25,799 nt of DNA from Lysinibacillus sp. (GCA_012735355.1 JAAYHP010000538.1:1-25799); one strand, 5' to 3'. Positions 14,887 through 24,616 are shown, counted from the first letter of the stretch. The notes: generated from the letters alone by a model not told the origin. Numbers and translations: made by a program.

Positions 14887-15726
14887 GTGAAAAAAATTCA
14901 TATCGTGACTGATTCGACTTGTGATTTATCAAAAGAAGAAATGACGAAAAATAATATTCATGTTGTCCCATTAACTTTACACATCGATGGGAAAACATAC
15001 GTGGATGGCGAATTACATCCTGCAACTTTTTTAGATATGATGGATGAAGCAAAGGAGTTGCCGAAAAGTTCTCAGCCAGCACCAGGAAAATTTCAAGAAG
15101 TATATGAACAGCTGGGAGAAGAAGGGGATGAAATTATTTCCATCCATGTAGCCAGTAAATTGAGTGGTACTTTAGGATCTGCTCAGCAAGGAGCTCAAAT
15201 GGCTGGTAAAAATGTGACAGTTTTTGACTCTGAATTTATTGCTTCAGCAATGGGTATTCAAGTTCGAGAAGCGGTGCGCTTGAGGGATGCAGGGGCAACT
15301 AAAGAAGAGATTATCAAAAGATTAGAAGAAGTTCGAGCAAATACAAAAATGTTTATATACTTAGATACGATAACGAATCTTGTTAAAGGTGGCAGAATTG
15401 GGAAAGGAAAAGCTTTAATTGGGTCATTATTAAATATTAAACCGATTGCCATTTTAAATAAAGGTGAATATACACCAGTTTCGAAAGTAAGAAGTTATAA
15501 ACAAGTCATTAAATTTATGTTTAATGAATTTTTGAAGAATACAGCGGGCAAGACAGTGAAATCGGTATGTATTAGTCATGCTGGGGGAATGGATGACGTT
15601 GGGAATCCATTAAAAGAGCTAATTGAAAAAGAAGGCTTCAATGAAATCGAAGTTTCTTATACTTCTCCCATTGTGAGCACCCATACCGGAAAAGGAGCAA
15701 TAGCTTTAGTATTTTTCGCAGAATAA
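14887..15726 (+). CDS. degV: DegV family fatty-acid-binding protein
   Basis: A 279-residue EDD-fold protein that binds a single fatty acid; relatives (FakB) present it to fatty acid kinase FakA. Marks are the N-terminal IVTDSTCDLS, KSSQPAPGKF and SKLSGTLGSAQQ in the lipid-binding region, and the C-terminal YTSPIVSTHTGKGAIAL. The GTG start at 14887 is chosen over an upstream frame start at 14812 because the latter precedes the promoter, and AGAGGAAG is correctly spaced. Which DegV paralogue this is, and whether it partners FakA, cannot be told. Followed by its own terminator. Confidence 0.93.
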   Translation: MKKIHIVTDSTCDLSKEEMTKNNIHVVPLTLHIDGKTYVDGELHPATFLDMMDEAKELPKSSQPAPGKFQEVYEQLGEEGDEIISIHVASKLSGTLGSAQQGAQMAGKNVTVFDSEFIASAMGIQVREAVRLRDAGATKEEIIKRLEEVRANTKMFIYLDTITNLVKGGRIGKGKALIGSLLNIKPIAILNKGEYTPVSKVRSYKQVIKFMFNEFLKNTAGKTVKSVCISHAGGMDDVGNPLKELIEKEGFNEIEVSYTSPIVSTHTGKGAIALVFFAE

Positions 15727-15752
15727 CGAAGGAAACATTTCAAAAAACAATG

Positions 15753-15799
15753 AAAGCGGTTTAAAGCTGGACTAGTCGGCTTTAGCCGCTTTATTTTTT
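15753..15799 (+). terminator. Intrinsic terminator of degV
   Basis: AAAGCGG (15753-15759) pairs with CCGCTTT (15786-15792). The stem is extended inside by TTTAAAGC against GCTTTA with a bulge, followed by ATTTTTTC. Confidence 0.85.
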
Positions 15800-15826
15800 C
15801 TAAAACTTTATTTCTGTGTTAGTAAC

Positions 15827-15856
15827 TTTACAAAAAGGATGTATATTTAATAGAAT
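15827..15856 (+). promoter_or_regulatory. Candidate promoter of the ypmS-msrAB unit
   Basis: TTTACA (15827-15832), 18-bp spacer, TAGAAT (15851-15856). A second possible pair, TTGCAT (15860-15865) with TATAAG (15882-15887) at 16 bp, lies just downstream. Either could start the transcript; both are about 45-80 bp before the ATG. Confidence 0.4.
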
Positions 15857-15932
15857 TTATTGCATACTAAGAGATTAGTGTTATAAGTTTTACATAAATA
15901 TCCACTGGAAGATTGTTAAGGAGAGGGAATGT

Positions 15933-16511
15933 ATGAATGTTTGGAAAGTCGCCTTTTTTGTATTATCAGGTGCAATTGTTTTATTATTAAGTTTAGTGAT
16001 ATACTGGGCGACTTCCCCAGTAGACACGCCAATCGCAGCTCCTCATAATACTATTCATAAATCTACTGACAGCGTACTTTATGTAGAAACGACAGCGGAA
16101 GATTTTGAAAAGATGGCAATGAAGTATTTATCGAGGGAATTAAAAAATTCTTCCTTACCCATCGATGTGGAAGTGAACGATTCCATTCAACTTTTCAGTG
16201 AAATTATCGTTTTTGGCGTCACTGTACCGATTTCTATGAAGTTTGATCCCGTTGTGAATGAACAAGGTAATATTCATTTAAAGCAAAGGGAAGTAAATGT
16301 GGGAAGTTTATATATTCCGTCGACAATGGTTTTAAAACTAATGGATGAGGCTATTGAATTTCCTCAGTGGATGGTCATCCGACCGAATGAAGAAGAAATT
16401 TTTGTGGATTTGTCGAACTTAACCCTTTCTTCAGGGGCTAAAGTTAAAGCAAAGAAAATCGATTTAGAAAATAATTATATTCAATTAGAAGTCGTTGTGC
16501 CAAACGAATAG
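15933..16511 (+). CDS. ypmS: YpmS family membrane-anchored protein
   Basis: A 192-residue protein with one N-terminal membrane anchor (about residues 5-26) and an extracytoplasmic domain. The sequence after the anchor, with TTAEDFEKMAMKYL and a beta-rich middle (EIIVFGVTVPISMKFDP, VGSLYIPSTMVLKLM), matches the YpmS/DUF2140 family as I remember it. Function unknown. The partner SGNH-type lipase gene (ypmR) that I recall upstream in Bacillus is absent here. It begins behind AAGGAGAGGG and is followed after 11 bp by msrA, so it forms an operon with the msr genes. Confidence 0.82.
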   Translation: MNVWKVAFFVLSGAIVLLLSLVIYWATSPVDTPIAAPHNTIHKSTDSVLYVETTAEDFEKMAMKYLSRELKNSSLPIDVEVNDSIQLFSEIIVFGVTVPISMKFDPVVNEQGNIHLKQREVNVGSLYIPSTMVLKLMDEAIEFPQWMVIRPNEEEIFVDLSNLTLSSGAKVKAKKIDLENNYIQLEVVVPNE

Positions 16512-16522
16512 GAGGGGTCACA

Positions 16523-17056
16523 ATGAAAAAAGAATTAGCGACATTTGCCGGTGGATGCTTCTGGTGTATGGTAAAACCTTTTGATACGTTAGATGGAATC
16601 GAATCGGTCATTTCTGGATATACCGGAGGATATGTGGAAAATCCAACCTATGAACAAGTTTGTGCAGGTGGTACAGGCCATCTTGAAGCGGTACAGATTA
16701 CTTTTAATCCTGAGATTTTCCCATACGAAAAATTAGTAGACATTTATTGGACTTTAATTGACCCGACAGACCCAGGCGGCCAATTTTATGACCGAGGCGA
16801 ATCATATACGACAGCAATTTTTTATCATAATGAAGAGCAACGGATCATTGCAGAACAATCAAAAAAACGATTAGAAGAGTCGGGGAAATTTAATAAGCCA
16901 ATAGCGGTGAAAATTCTTCCTGCCAAAGCTTTTTATCCTGCAGAAGAATATCATCAATATTACTATAAAAAAAATCCACTGCATTATGAAAGATACCATA
17001 TTGGCTCAGGGAGAGCTGGATTTATTAAAGAACATTGGGGGGATATTCATGAATAA
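16523..17056 (+). CDS. msrA: Peptide methionine-S-sulfoxide reductase MsrA
   Basis: Repairs the S epimer of methionine sulfoxide in proteins. The 177 residues open with [12 protein letters not shown]: Cys12 is the nucleophile and Cys15 makes a CxxC pair, as in Bacillus Msr[21 protein letters not shown] contains another cysteine (Cys51 or nearby) and [10 protein letters not shown] completes the active site. GGAGGGG precedes the ATG. The last 8 bp overlap msrB, giving a coupled pair for both sulfoxide epimers. Confidence 0.97.
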   Translation: MKKELATFAGGCFWCMVKPFDTLDGIESVISGYTGGYVENPTYEQVCAGGTGHLEAVQITFNPEIFPYEKLVDIYWTLIDPTDPGGQFYDRGESYTTAIFYHNEEQRIIAEQSKKRLEESGKFNKPIAVKILPAKAFYPAEEYHQYYYKKNPLHYERYHIGSGRAGFIKEHWGDIHE

Positions 17057-17477
17057 AGAAGAACGTTTAAAACAACTAACACCGATGCAATATTATGTAA
17101 CGCAACAAAATGGTACGGAGCCACCGTACGAAAATGAATACGATCAACATTTTGAAGAAGGAATTTATGTCGATATCGTTTCTGGAAAGCCGTTATTTAG
17201 TTCGAAAGACAAGTTTGATGCCGGCTGTGGTTGGCCTAGCTTTGCAAAACCGCTTGAAGAAGAAGAGATTACGGAGCATTTAGATACATCACATGGAATG
17301 AAACGCATTGAAGTTCGCAGTAAAACCGCCGATTCCCATTTAGGTCACGTTTTTCCGGATGGCCCTCAAGAACTAGGTGGCTTGCGCTATTGTATTAATT
17401 CCGCCGCTTTAAGGTTTATACCGAAAGATAAGTTAGAAGAAGAAGGCTACGGAGAATATTTAAAGCTATTTGTATAA
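17049..17477 (+). CDS. msrB: Peptide methionine-R-sulfoxide reductase MsrB
   Basis: Reduces the R epimer of methionine sulfoxide. The 142 residues have [12 protein letters not shown], the histidine-rich [17 protein letters not shown] and the catalytic Cys115 in [12 protein letters not shown]. The CxxC zinc-site pairs of zinc-type MsrB proteins are absent, so this is the zinc-free form; Cys60 is the likely resolving cysteine. The ATG at 17049 lies inside the msrA end with GGGGGGA just upstream; an earlier in-frame start at 16986 is unsupported. Confidence 0.96.
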   Translation: MNKEERLKQLTPMQYYVTQQNGTEPPYENEYDQHFEEGIYVDIVSGKPLFSSKDKFDAGCGWPSFAKPLEEEEITEHLDTSHGMKRIEVRSKTADSHLGHVFPDGPQELGGLRYCINSAALRFIPKDKLEEEGYGEYLKLFV

Positions 17478-17483
17478 TGATGA

Positions 17484-17520
17484 AAAAGGAGCATCTACAA
17501 GGCTGAAGGATGCTCCTTTT
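17484..17520. terminator. Bidirectional terminator between msrB and the chemotaxis receptor gene
   Basis: A perfect 12-bp stem joins AAAAGGAGCATC (17484-17495) and GATGCTCCTTTT (17509-17520). Its A/T ends provide T runs on both strands, suiting the convergent genes. Confidence 0.9.
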
Positions 17521-17551
17521 TATTTTAGTGAGTGCAAAAAAATTGTGAAAA

Positions 17552-19330
17552 TTAAATTTTAAATTCACTTACTAAGTTTCTTAAATCATCAGCTTGTTTA
17601 GCCAATTCTTCCGCACTAGCATTGATTTCTTCCATCGCAGCAGATCCTTGCATTGCAGCTTGAGCGGACCTTTCTGTAGCAACGTTCGTGTGTTGACTTA
17701 AATCGTTCACTTCAATAAAGGAAATATTCAGTTCATTCACAATATTAAGAGTGGAACTGATTTTTTCAACCATTGAAATGATGATGTCCGTCGTTTTATT
17801 TGTTTGCATGATAATCCGATCTAACACTTGATTTGTATTATTAGTTACTTCAACACCGTGGGAAACGGATTCCACACCTTTTGCATTCTGCAATACAATG
17901 GCATCGATTTCTTGTTGAAGGGAATGAACTATTTCGACTACTTCTTTAGCAGCTTCTTGGGATTGGATCGCTAATTTTTTCACTTCATCGCTGACAACAG
18001 CAAAACCTTTCCCATGTTCACCAGCACGGGCAGCTTCAATGGCTGCATTTAATGCTAATAAGTTTGTTTGTTCTGCAATTTCAGTAATGGCGGAAACAAT
18101 CGTTGTAATTTCCTTAGATTTTTCTCTTAACGTTTCAATTGTTGCCGTCGTGTTATTCATTGTATGTTCAATAAATTGAATAACTTCCGTTGAATCTTGT
18201 ACCGATTGGCTACCACTTTGTGCTGCCAATTGCATTTCTTTTGCTGCAATTTGTACTTCCTTTGCTTCATTATTTAATTCAACCATGGATTCTTCAAGGG
18301 TTTTCATTTTAATAGCAGCATCGTTCATTTGTTTAATTGTTGTATTAGAATCGATGGCAATATCGTGGGTGGAACTAGCGATTTCATCGATAGCCTTTGC
18401 GTTTTCTTCAGCTAACGCCATTAGTTCTTGGGAGCTAGATGAAACGTGATCAGCTAAGTTCGCCACTTTTTTTACTAAATCAGAAATAGATTCAATCAAA
18501 ATATTTGTTGATTGTGCGATTAGTGCAAATTCATCCTTCGTTTTTACATGTACGCGACGAGTTAAATCACCCCCTGTATTCGCTATGTCTAATATGGATT
18601 CATTAATTTTATAAGTATTAATGCGAATGGAACGGAATAAAAGGATGCTAAAGATTATGGAAAAGATTAAAGCAATCGTTGATAAAAAAACGAAAGCAAT
18701 GCGTGAAACATTTGCAAAAGTCTCAATCTCTTTTATTCGTTCTTCGTTTTTAAATTCTAGTAACTTTATTAATTCTTCAGTATAGAGTTCGATGTTTTCT
18801 TTAATTCTCGGTCCTTCGCTTCTTTCTAACAATCGGACGGCCGTTTCGTAATCAAAATTTTTTCTTGTATCGATGATGTTCGTAGAAAAGTATATATAAG
18901 CGTTGTAAAATTGTTGAATGTAACTAATGGATTGATATTCTTCCGGTTGGCTTTCGAAATAGTTAGACAATTCTTTTAATGAAGTTTCAATGATTGCTTT
19001 TGTTTCATTATACTTATTTAAGTTTTCTTCATCTCCATAAATAAGGTAGCGTTGTTCATAAATAGTTAAGTTCGAAATTTCATTTCCAAGTTGATTAATT
19101 GCTTTTTGCTCTTGTAAATTTACTTCTGCAAAGGTGTTTAAGTTTTGTTGTAGTCTAGTTATGTTAATATAGGATAGAATAAGCATGGTCAAAATGATGC
19201 CAAACAATGTAATGAATGCTATTAATACTCGTCCACGTATCGTTTGAATGAATCGTGTTTTTTTATGCTGTTGTTTTGATGACTTTGGATTGTCAACATT
19301 TTCTTTCCTTTGCGATAGTTCTTTACTCAT
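17552..19330 (-). CDS. Methyl-accepting chemotaxis protein
   Basis: Membrane chemoreceptor of 592 residues: cytoplasmic charged N-terminus, TM1 at about 35-55, a helical extracellular sensor (about 56-210, four-helix-bundle-like), TM2 at about 211-232, HAMP with [14 protein letters not shown], then a long coiled coil. The signalling hairpin tip is the strongly conserved [20 protein letters not shown] ending in [11 protein letters not shown] (417-450). Its ligand is unknown. The ATG at 19330 is preferred, with AAAGGGG 12 nt upstream; the TTG four codons earlier abuts that site. I see no TAAA-N15-GCCGATAT sigma-D promoter upstream. A short divergent region separates it from yozE. Confidence 0.95.
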   Translation of the reverse strand: MSKELSQRKENVDNPKSSKQQHKKTRFIQTIRGRVLIAFITLFGIILTMLILSYINITRLQQNLNTFAEVNLQEQKAINQLGNEISNLTIYEQRYLIYGDEENLNKYNETKAIIETSLKELSNYFESQPEEYQSISYIQQFYNAYIYFSTNIIDTRKNFDYETAVRLLERSEGPRIKENIELYTEELIKLLEFKNEERIKEIETFANVSRIAFVFLSTIALIFSIIFSILLFRSIRINTYKINESILDIANTGGDLTRRVHVKTKDEFALIAQSTNILIESISDLVKKVANLADHVSSSSQELMALAEENAKAIDEIASSTHDIAIDSNTTIKQMNDAAIKMKTLEESMVELNNEAKEVQIAAKEMQLAAQSGSQSVQDSTEVIQFIEHTMNNTTATIETLREKSKEITTIVSAITEIAEQTNLLALNAAIEAARAGEHGKGFAVVSDEVKKLAIQSQEAAKEVVEIVHSLQQEIDAIVLQNAKGVESVSHGVEVTNNTNQVLDRIIMQTNKTTDIIISMVEKISSTLNIVNELNISFIEVNDLSQHTNVATERSAQAAMQGSAAMEEINASAEELAKQADDLRNLVSEFKI

Positions 19331-19456
19331 TTTTACATACAACCCCTTTGAAATATGTAACTAATACAAAAGTTTACAATATTTACAAAGTTTATTCTAC
19401 TATAGTTTATCAAAAAGTCCTATTATTTAATTTCATATATAGTCAGGAGGTACTGT

Positions 19457-19684
19457 ATGAATCAAAGTTTTTATCATTTTACTCTTTCCTTTCGTGGTGG
19501 AGATGTATCAGACTCAAAAGTTCGATTTGCAGAAAAAATGTTTAAAGACCATAGCTTTCCAAAAACGAGTCGGTCTTTTGAAGAATTATCGAGCTATATT
19601 GAAACTCTCGCAGATGATGACATGTCCACAAATACGTTCGATGAAATATGGGAGCTCTATCGAATGAAGCACGGAATTGATTAA
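19457..19684 (+). CDS. yozE: YozE family (UPF0346) protein
   Basis: A 75-residue small acidic protein: FYHFTLSFRGG at the front, FAEKMFKDHSFPKTSRSF in the middle and FDEIWELYRMKHG at the end, matching the YozE family, a small helical fold seen across Bacillales. No biochemical role is known to me. The ATG has a strong AGGAGG. Upstream is the receptor gene in the opposite direction, and deoD follows after 82 bp. Confidence 0.9.
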   Translation: MNQSFYHFTLSFRGGDVSDSKVRFAEKMFKDHSFPKTSRSFEELSSYIETLADDDMSTNTFDEIWELYRMKHGID

Positions 19685-19766
19685 GAACATTTTGGGAGAA
19701 TTCATTGCAATCATTTAGAAAAAAACGTATATTTTAGTTGATATTAATAGAAAAGAGGGACGAGCT

Positions 19767-20471
19767 TTGAGTATTCATATTAATGCAAAACAAGGAGAAA
19801 TTGCAGACATTATATTACTCCCTGGAGACCCGTTACGTGCGAAATACATCGCGGAAAATTTTTTAGAAAATCCAACTTGCTATAATGAAGTGCGAAATAT
19901 GTTTGGCTATACAGGTACGTATAAAGGACATCGAATTTCAGTACAAGGAACTGGTATGGGAGTTCCTTCTATATCCATTTATATAACGGAATTAATGCAA
20001 GAATACGGTGTACAAAAATTAATTCGCGTTGGTACTTGCGGTGCGTTACAAAAAGACGTAAAGGTGCGGGATGTTATTTTAGCTCAATCTGCATCAACGG
20101 ATTCTAAAATGAACGAAATCATCTTTAATGGAATCGATTATGCACCAACAGCGGATTTCGATTTACTATTAAAAGCCTATCAAGCAGGTGTGAAGGCTGG
20201 GTTAAACTTAAAAGTAGGGAATGTATTCACAGCAGATATGTTTTACTCTGATGAAAATCAAAATGAAAAACTCGCTCGTTACGGTGTCCTTGCCGTTGAA
20301 ATGGAAACGGCAGCCCTATATACGTTAGCAGCAAAATTCGAGAGACAAGCTCTTTCTGTATTAACTGTTTCAGATCATATTTTGACAGGGGAATTAACAA
20401 CAGCTGAGGAAAGACAAACGACATTTAAAGATATGATTCACGTTGCGTTAGAAGCAGCTATACAGGAATAA
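19767..20471 (+). CDS. deoD: Purine-nucleoside phosphorylase, DeoD type
   Basis: Phosphorolysis of purine (deoxy)nucleosides to base and (deoxy)ribose-1-phosphate in the cytosol. At 234 residues it has the hexameric DeoD length. Phosphate-binding [14 protein letters not shown] (17-30), GTGMGVPS and RVGTCGA, the ribose-binding VEMETAALY and the catalytic Asp203 in [10 protein letters not shown] are all present. The start is TTG with AGAGGGA upstream. It is a single gene here, ending in a strong terminator; no other deo genes are next to it. Confidence 0.96.
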   Translation: MSIHINAKQGEIADIILLPGDPLRAKYIAENFLENPTCYNEVRNMFGYTGTYKGHRISVQGTGMGVPSISIYITELMQEYGVQKLIRVGTCGALQKDVKVRDVILAQSASTDSKMNEIIFNGIDYAPTADFDLLLKAYQAGVKAGLNLKVGNVFTADMFYSDENQNEKLARYGVLAVEMETAALYTLAAKFERQALSVLTVSDHILTGELTTAEERQTTFKDMIHVALEAAIQE

Positions 20472-20547
20472 AGACAACGATATACTGTTTCAAATAATTT
20501 CATAATAAGGTGTCACATATAAATTTCAATGAAACTAACAATATGTT

Positions 20548-20577
20548 GACTGTCATAAAAAATTGACAGTCTTTTTC
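20548..20577 (+). terminator. Intrinsic terminator of deoD
   Basis: GACTGTCA (20548-20555) pairs perfectly with TGACAGTC (20564-20571) around TAAAAAAT, followed by TTTTTCTTTT. Confidence 0.88.
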
Positions 20578-20651
20578 TTTTCGTAACTGCTTGAAACTGT
20601 TAATATGGAAATAACGTGATTAGAAAGTGTATATGAGAGTGGTGAAAGTAT

Positions 20652-22166
20652 ATGGATGAACAAAATCAACAGGGGAGAGAGACAGAAAAACTAGACCAAG
20701 AGCAACAGGAGCAACAGGAGCAACAAGAGAAACAAGCGCAACCTGCAAAGAGATTTATTCGGTTAAAACCGTTTACTTTTATAATGTTAATATTTTTAAC
20801 GATCATTTTAACGGCTGGAATAACGATTTTCGCATTGCTCGTTGGAGATGAAAAAGTTGTAGAAGTTGCTGTGCCTGTCGAAAGGGAAGAATTCTCAAAA
20901 CTATATAAAGCATATGACGAATTGAAAGAAAAATATTATACGGAAATCGATGATGAAGAAATTATTCGCGGTGCCATTAATGGGATGTTTGATGCTCTAG
21001 GAGATCCTTATTCCGATTATATGGACAGGGAAGAAGCAGAGCAGTTTAATTCAGATTTATCTTCGAGTTTCCAAGGAATCGGTGCAGAAATTCAAGAGCG
21101 CAACGGATATATTGTTGTTGTTTCACCAATTAAAAATTCACCTGCAGAAAAAGCCGGACTTTTACCGAAAGATATCATTCTCTCTGTTGATGGTCAAAGC
21201 ATCCAAGGAATGAGTGCGACGGAAGCGGTGTTATTAATTCGAGGTGAAAAAGGAACGCCAGTGAATTTAACGATTCAACGGGATGGTTCAGAGGAACTTA
21301 TTGAAATGACGATTATTCGTGATGATATTCCAATAGAAACGGTATATGGAGAAATGGGAGAAGATAAAATCGCCCATATCCAAATCACTTCCTTCAGTGA
21401 AAAAACATATGAAGATTTACAAAATATATTAGATCAATTTAGCGCTGAAGGCATGGAAGGAATTATTTTAGATGTTCGTCAAAATCCAGGTGGCTTTTTA
21501 CAAGCAGCTATCGATATTGCGAATTTGTTTATCGATGAAGGAAAGCCAATTGTTCAATTGCAAGGTCGCCAAGGAAAACCTGAAGTGATTTTGAGCAAAA
21601 GTGGGAAAAAATACAATTATCCAATTGTTGTATTAATTGATAATGGTAGCGCATCCGCTTCCGAAATATTGGCTGGTGCTTTGAAAGAATCAGCAGGTGC
21701 AACTCTTGTTGGACTAACGACTTTCGGAAAAGGAACAGTGCAAACAGTAAGTCAATTACCAGATGGTTCCAATTTAAAATATACTACTGGAAAATGGTTA
21801 ACGCCAAAGGGCAATTGGATTAATGAAACTGGCATTCAACCGGATACGGAAATTCCTTATCCTGAATATTTAAGCATTGCTTACGTTGATCCGAAAAATG
21901 TGTTAGAAAAAGGTACCGTATCTAATTATGTGAACGCAGCAGAACAAATGTTAGAAGCTCTTGGATACGACGTTGGCACAATAGACAACACATTTGATGA
22001 CGCAACTGAAGTAGCCGTTTTACAATTCCAAGAAGATCATGAATTAGAACGTGATGGAAAGGTTACTGGAGAAACGACTTATGCGTTGATGGATGCTTTA
22101 CGAGAGAAAATTGAAAAAGAAGATCCGCACGTGTTAAAGGCTAGAGAATTGTTGCAAGGTGAATAA
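20652..22166 (+). CDS. ctpB: S41 family carboxyl-terminal processing protease (CtpB type)
   Basis: Membrane-anchored serine protease of 504 residues. A very Gln/Glu-rich N-terminus (residues 1-30) is followed by one membrane span (about 41-63), a PDZ domain (about 125-205), the S41 catalytic core and a C-terminal peptidoglycan-binding domain (about 415-490, LGYDVGTIDNTF). The catalytic pair is Ser335 in GSASASE and Lys360 in TFGKGTVQ, 25 residues apart as in E. coli Tsp (Ser430 and Lys455). In Bacillus, CtpB cuts SpoIVFA in sporulation; CtpA is a paralogue, and the sequence alone does not separate them with certainty. Behind a GTGGTGAAAG ribosome binding site. Confidence 0.93.
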   Translation: MDEQNQQGRETEKLDQEQQEQQEQQEKQAQPAKRFIRLKPFTFIMLIFLTIILTAGITIFALLVGDEKVVEVAVPVEREEFSKLYKAYDELKEKYYTEIDDEEIIRGAINGMFDALGDPYSDYMDREEAEQFNSDLSSSFQGIGAEIQERNGYIVVVSPIKNSPAEKAGLLPKDIILSVDGQSIQGMSATEAVLLIRGEKGTPVNLTIQRDGSEELIEMTIIRDDIPIETVYGEMGEDKIAHIQITSFSEKTYEDLQNILDQFSAEGMEGIILDVRQNPGGFLQAAIDIANLFIDEGKPIVQLQGRQGKPEVILSKSGKKYNYPIVVLIDNGSASASEILAGALKESAGATLVGLTTFGKGTVQTVSQLPDGSNLKYTTGKWLTPKGNWINETGIQPDTEIPYPEYLSIAYVDPKNVLEKGTVSNYVNAAEQMLEALGYDVGTIDNTFDDATEVAVLQFQEDHELERDGKVTGETTYALMDALREKIEKEDPHVLKARELLQGE

Positions 22167-22171
22167 AATTA

Positions 22172-22221
22172 AAGAAGGAAAGAGCTGCATTCTTTACATT
22201 TGAATGTCGGCTCTTTCTTCT
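22172..22221 (+). terminator. Long imperfect hairpin between ctpB and the CobW-like gene
   Basis: AGAAGGAAAGAGCTGCATTC pairs with GAATGTCGGCTCTTTCTTCT with small bulges. The tail is not a pure T run, since the right arm itself is T-rich and runs into the GGAGGG of the next gene. Probably a terminator or partial attenuator. Confidence 0.6.
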
Positions 22222-22235
22222 ATTGGAGGGATTAG

Positions 22236-23138
22236 ATGAAAGACGTATATCTTTTTAGTGGATTTTTAGGCAGTGGAAAAACTTCCATGTTAGTCGATGT
22301 TTTGAATCAATTAAAGGAAGAAGGTTTAAAGCCTGCCGTTATGATGAATGAACTTGGTGAGATACCTTTTGATTCAAGGGTAGTCGATGAAGACGTTCCG
22401 CTCAAGGAAGTGCTAGAAGGCTGTATTTGTTGTTCTGCTGGAGAAAAAATTGAAGCGCAAATTCAAACTTTGCTTCATGATTTTCATTTTGATGTGTTAA
22501 TTATTGAATCGACGGGAGCCGCTCATCCTGTGGAAGCATTAGATGCGGTTTACTCTCCTTTATTTGCAGACCCATTAAACATTAAAGGGATTGTTACTGT
22601 GGCAGATAGTAAACTTTGGATGGAACGAAATAAACTGTCTCCTCAAGCAAGAAGCCTTTTTTTAGAACAAATTCGTCACGCTCATTTAATTCTTGCGAAT
22701 AAAAGCGATTTGCTTTCAGAATCAGAAAAGGCGAGCGTAGCTTTTGAATTACAAGGAGTAAATCCGCACGCCTTTATTTTACAAACAACGAATGGTCGTG
22801 TGCCTTTGAAGCTCCTTCAAAATATGCAAGCAACAGCTTTAAGAAAAAATGAAATTCAACAAGCTCAGATTGGGAAGCATTTGCATTTAAGTTCTCGATT
22901 AATTGAATTTCATCGATCCTTTACTCAAGAAGAGTTTGAAGAGTGGGTAAGAAGTTTACCAGAATCTGTGTATCGCATGAAAGGTTATGTGCCTATTAAA
23001 GGGATTCGATATCCGATGATATTTCAATATGCTTATGGCTTAGTACAATGGTTGCCGGAATATATGAACATGCCTCCAAAGATTGTGATGATTGGAGAAA
23101 ATGTTGATAATGTACCAGTGATTGGTGAAGAAATATAA
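22236..23138 (+). CDS. COG0523/CobW family GTPase (putative metallochaperone)
   Basis: G3E GTPase of 300 residues. Walker A is GFLGSGKT (9-16), the family metal site is GCICC with Cys63, Cys65 and Cys66, the switch region is IIESTGAAHP, and NKSD (155-158) recognises guanine. A C-terminal CobW domain follows (about 210-300). Members insert or deliver metals (zinc, cobalt, nickel). No Zur box is seen upstream, so zinc-starvation control as for B. subtilis YciC/ZagA is not supported. GGAGGG precedes the ATG. Exact metal unknown. Confidence 0.9.
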   Translation: MKDVYLFSGFLGSGKTSMLVDVLNQLKEEGLKPAVMMNELGEIPFDSRVVDEDVPLKEVLEGCICCSAGEKIEAQIQTLLHDFHFDVLIIESTGAAHPVEALDAVYSPLFADPLNIKGIVTVADSKLWMERNKLSPQARSLFLEQIRHAHLILANKSDLLSESEKASVAFELQGVNPHAFILQTTNGRVPLKLLQNMQATALRKNEIQQAQIGKHLHLSSRLIEFHRSFTQEEFEEWVRSLPESVYRMKGYVPIKGIRYPMIFQYAYGLVQWLPEYMNMPPKIVMIGENVDNVPVIGEEI

Positions 23139-23369
23139 TTTATGAAAATGTAAAAATCGTAATACGTTTGTTGTAACAGTAAGTCTCTATCATTCTGTCA
23201 ATAGGTTGTTGCTAGCAATTTATTTTTTTGCTGTAAAAAAATGTAGTGTAGAAGATTATAAAGTTCTTACTATTAAAGCTTTCTAATTTTGATGGATATA
23301 TTACCAATAGTTGGACCATTTTTTTCAATTTTTCACCTTTATGATTAGTAAAAGAAAGGAGAATGGAAA

Positions 23370-24380
23370 ATGAAAAAATGGTTCATTACATTTTGTACAT
23401 TTTGTTTAATTGCAACGGTTAGTACTCAAGCAAGTGCAGCACCAGTTGTTACGGAGGATAATAAACAAAATAAATTGTTTATTTACACGATTAAATTTCA
23501 TAATGTTAACGGTTTAATCTTCCGTACATTTAAAAAACTTCCTATATTGAATGGAGCTGAAGGGAATAGGGCAAATACAATTAATTTTGCGAAAGTAACT
23601 CCAGAAAAAATTATATCGACTATACATAATGGGGATCTTTTAGTTCAATCAAACAATCCGGTAGAGGAAACAGAAGTATCTATTCCAAAAGCACCAACAC
23701 CTGAAATATCTGTTGATGACTCGGCGAATAACAACGAACAAGAAAAAACTCCATCTATTCCATTAGAAGAAGAAACACCTGCTTCAAATGATGGGAAATA
23801 TTATATAAATAAAGAGCAGATTCATAAAGAGTTTGAAGAAATCATGAACAACTTCTTTAAACAAAACCCATCTAACGAATACAATAGTGGGCAAAATGAA
23901 AACGTGAAAAAGCCTACTACAACTCCGGCAAATCCTGCTCCAACAGCACCGAAAGAGTCGGTAGAAACGCCGACAACACCACAACAACCAACATCAAGTA
24001 ACGTGTCTGATTTCGAACGTCAAGTGGTGGAATTAACGAATGCAGAACGGGCAAAGGCAGGAATTGCACCATTAGAAATATATGGTCCATTAATGAACGT
24101 TGCGGAAGCGAAGTCACAAGATATGGCGAATCTAGGTTATTTCTCTCATACGAGCCCCACATATGGTAGCCCATTTGATCAAATTAAAGCGGCGGGAATT
24201 CAATATCGCGCTGCAGGGGAAAATATTGCTCAAGGTCAAAGAACTCCTGAACAAGTGGTAAACGCTTGGATGAATTCTCCAGGTCATAGAGCCAATATTT
24301 TAAATGCGAGCTATACCCATATTGGTGTCGGATTCGTTGAAAATGGCTATTACTGGACACAACAATTTATTCAAATGTAA
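23370..24380 (+). CDS. Secreted CAP-domain (SCP/PR-1 like, YkwD-type) protein
   Basis: Exported protein of 336 residues. It has a Sec signal peptide (residues 1-23, KKW, hydrophobic core, then ASA as a probable signal peptidase I site) and a region without recognisable domain (24-175). A Pro/Thr-rich linker follows (about 180-210, PTTTPANPAPTAP), then a C-terminal CAP domain (213-336). CAP marks are LTNAERAKAGI, FSHTSP, AAGENIAQG, SPGHRANIL and the closing HIGVGFVENGYYWTQQF. Bacterial relatives are associated with spores and cell walls; the activity is not established. AAAGGAG lies before the ATG. No close promoter boxes are obvious in the 231-bp upstream gap. Confidence 0.92.
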   Translation: MKKWFITFCTFCLIATVSTQASAAPVVTEDNKQNKLFIYTIKFHNVNGLIFRTFKKLPILNGAEGNRANTINFAKVTPEKIISTIHNGDLLVQSNNPVEETEVSIPKAPTPEISVDDSANNNEQEKTPSIPLEEETPASNDGKYYINKEQIHKEFEEIMNNFFKQNPSNEYNSGQNENVKKPTTTPANPAPTAPKESVETPTTPQQPTSSNVSDFERQVVELTNAERAKAGIAPLEIYGPLMNVAEAKSQDMANLGYFSHTSPTYGSPFDQIKAAGIQYRAAGENIAQGQRTPEQVVNAWMNSPGHRANILNASYTHIGVGFVENGYYWTQQFIQM

Positions 24381-24386
24381 TTGTAT

Positions 24387-24423
24387 AAAAAGGATACCTA
24401 GCGAGGGCGTTAGGTATCTTTTT
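24387..24423 (+). terminator. Intrinsic terminator of the CAP protein gene
   Basis: GGATACCTAGC pairs with the GTTAGGTATC arm across a short loop, flanked by AAAA on the left and TTTTTAT on the right. Confidence 0.88.
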
Positions 24424-24435
24424 ATATGTTATAAT

Positions 24436-24480
24436 GAATTTCCGTTTCGCAGATGCTCTAGGGCGCGGCTTCAGCCTTTA
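24436..24480 (-). repeat. Probable solitary half of the interspersed palindromic repeat
   Basis: On the minus strand this reads AGAGCATCTGCGAAACGGAA followed by ATTCA. It aligns without gaps to the edge element at about 9-35 (18 of 27 positions equal, by eye), with ACGGAAAT identical. It lies in the spacer between the CAP gene terminator and murG. Likely a decayed, truncated copy. Confidence 0.4.
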
Positions 24481-24616
24481 TCTTTTTATTATCATCTAAT
24501 ATGCTTTATGATAAAATCAATGATGGTAGCTTCATTTACAGAAAAGATGAAGCATATTGTAAACGAGAAGTTAGAACTTGATACATCGGAGTTTTCATGA
24601 GAATAGGAGAATTTTT

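Noticed and set aside
15751..15764. cre-like site TGAAAGCGGTTTAA (CcpA)
   Set aside because: It lies within the degV terminator stem and not near a promoter; the match is explained by the hairpin.
19331..19456. Sigma-D promoter for the chemotaxis receptor
   Set aside because: No TAAA-N15-GCCGATAT match is found on the minus strand upstream of the gene.
23152..23166. Zur half-site (AAATCGTAAT) near the CobW-like GTPase gene
   Set aside because: Only one half of the dyad is present, and it lies downstream of the GTPase gene, not upstream.
23215..23250. Hairpin TTGCTAGCAA and A/T stems after the CobW-like gene
   Set aside because: The palindrome has no loop and the alternative stems are almost pure A/T; not a convincing terminator.
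24304..24600. 98-codon plus-strand ORF
   Set aside because: Starts inside the CAP gene in another frame, runs through its terminator and the repeat remnant, and has no ribosome binding site.
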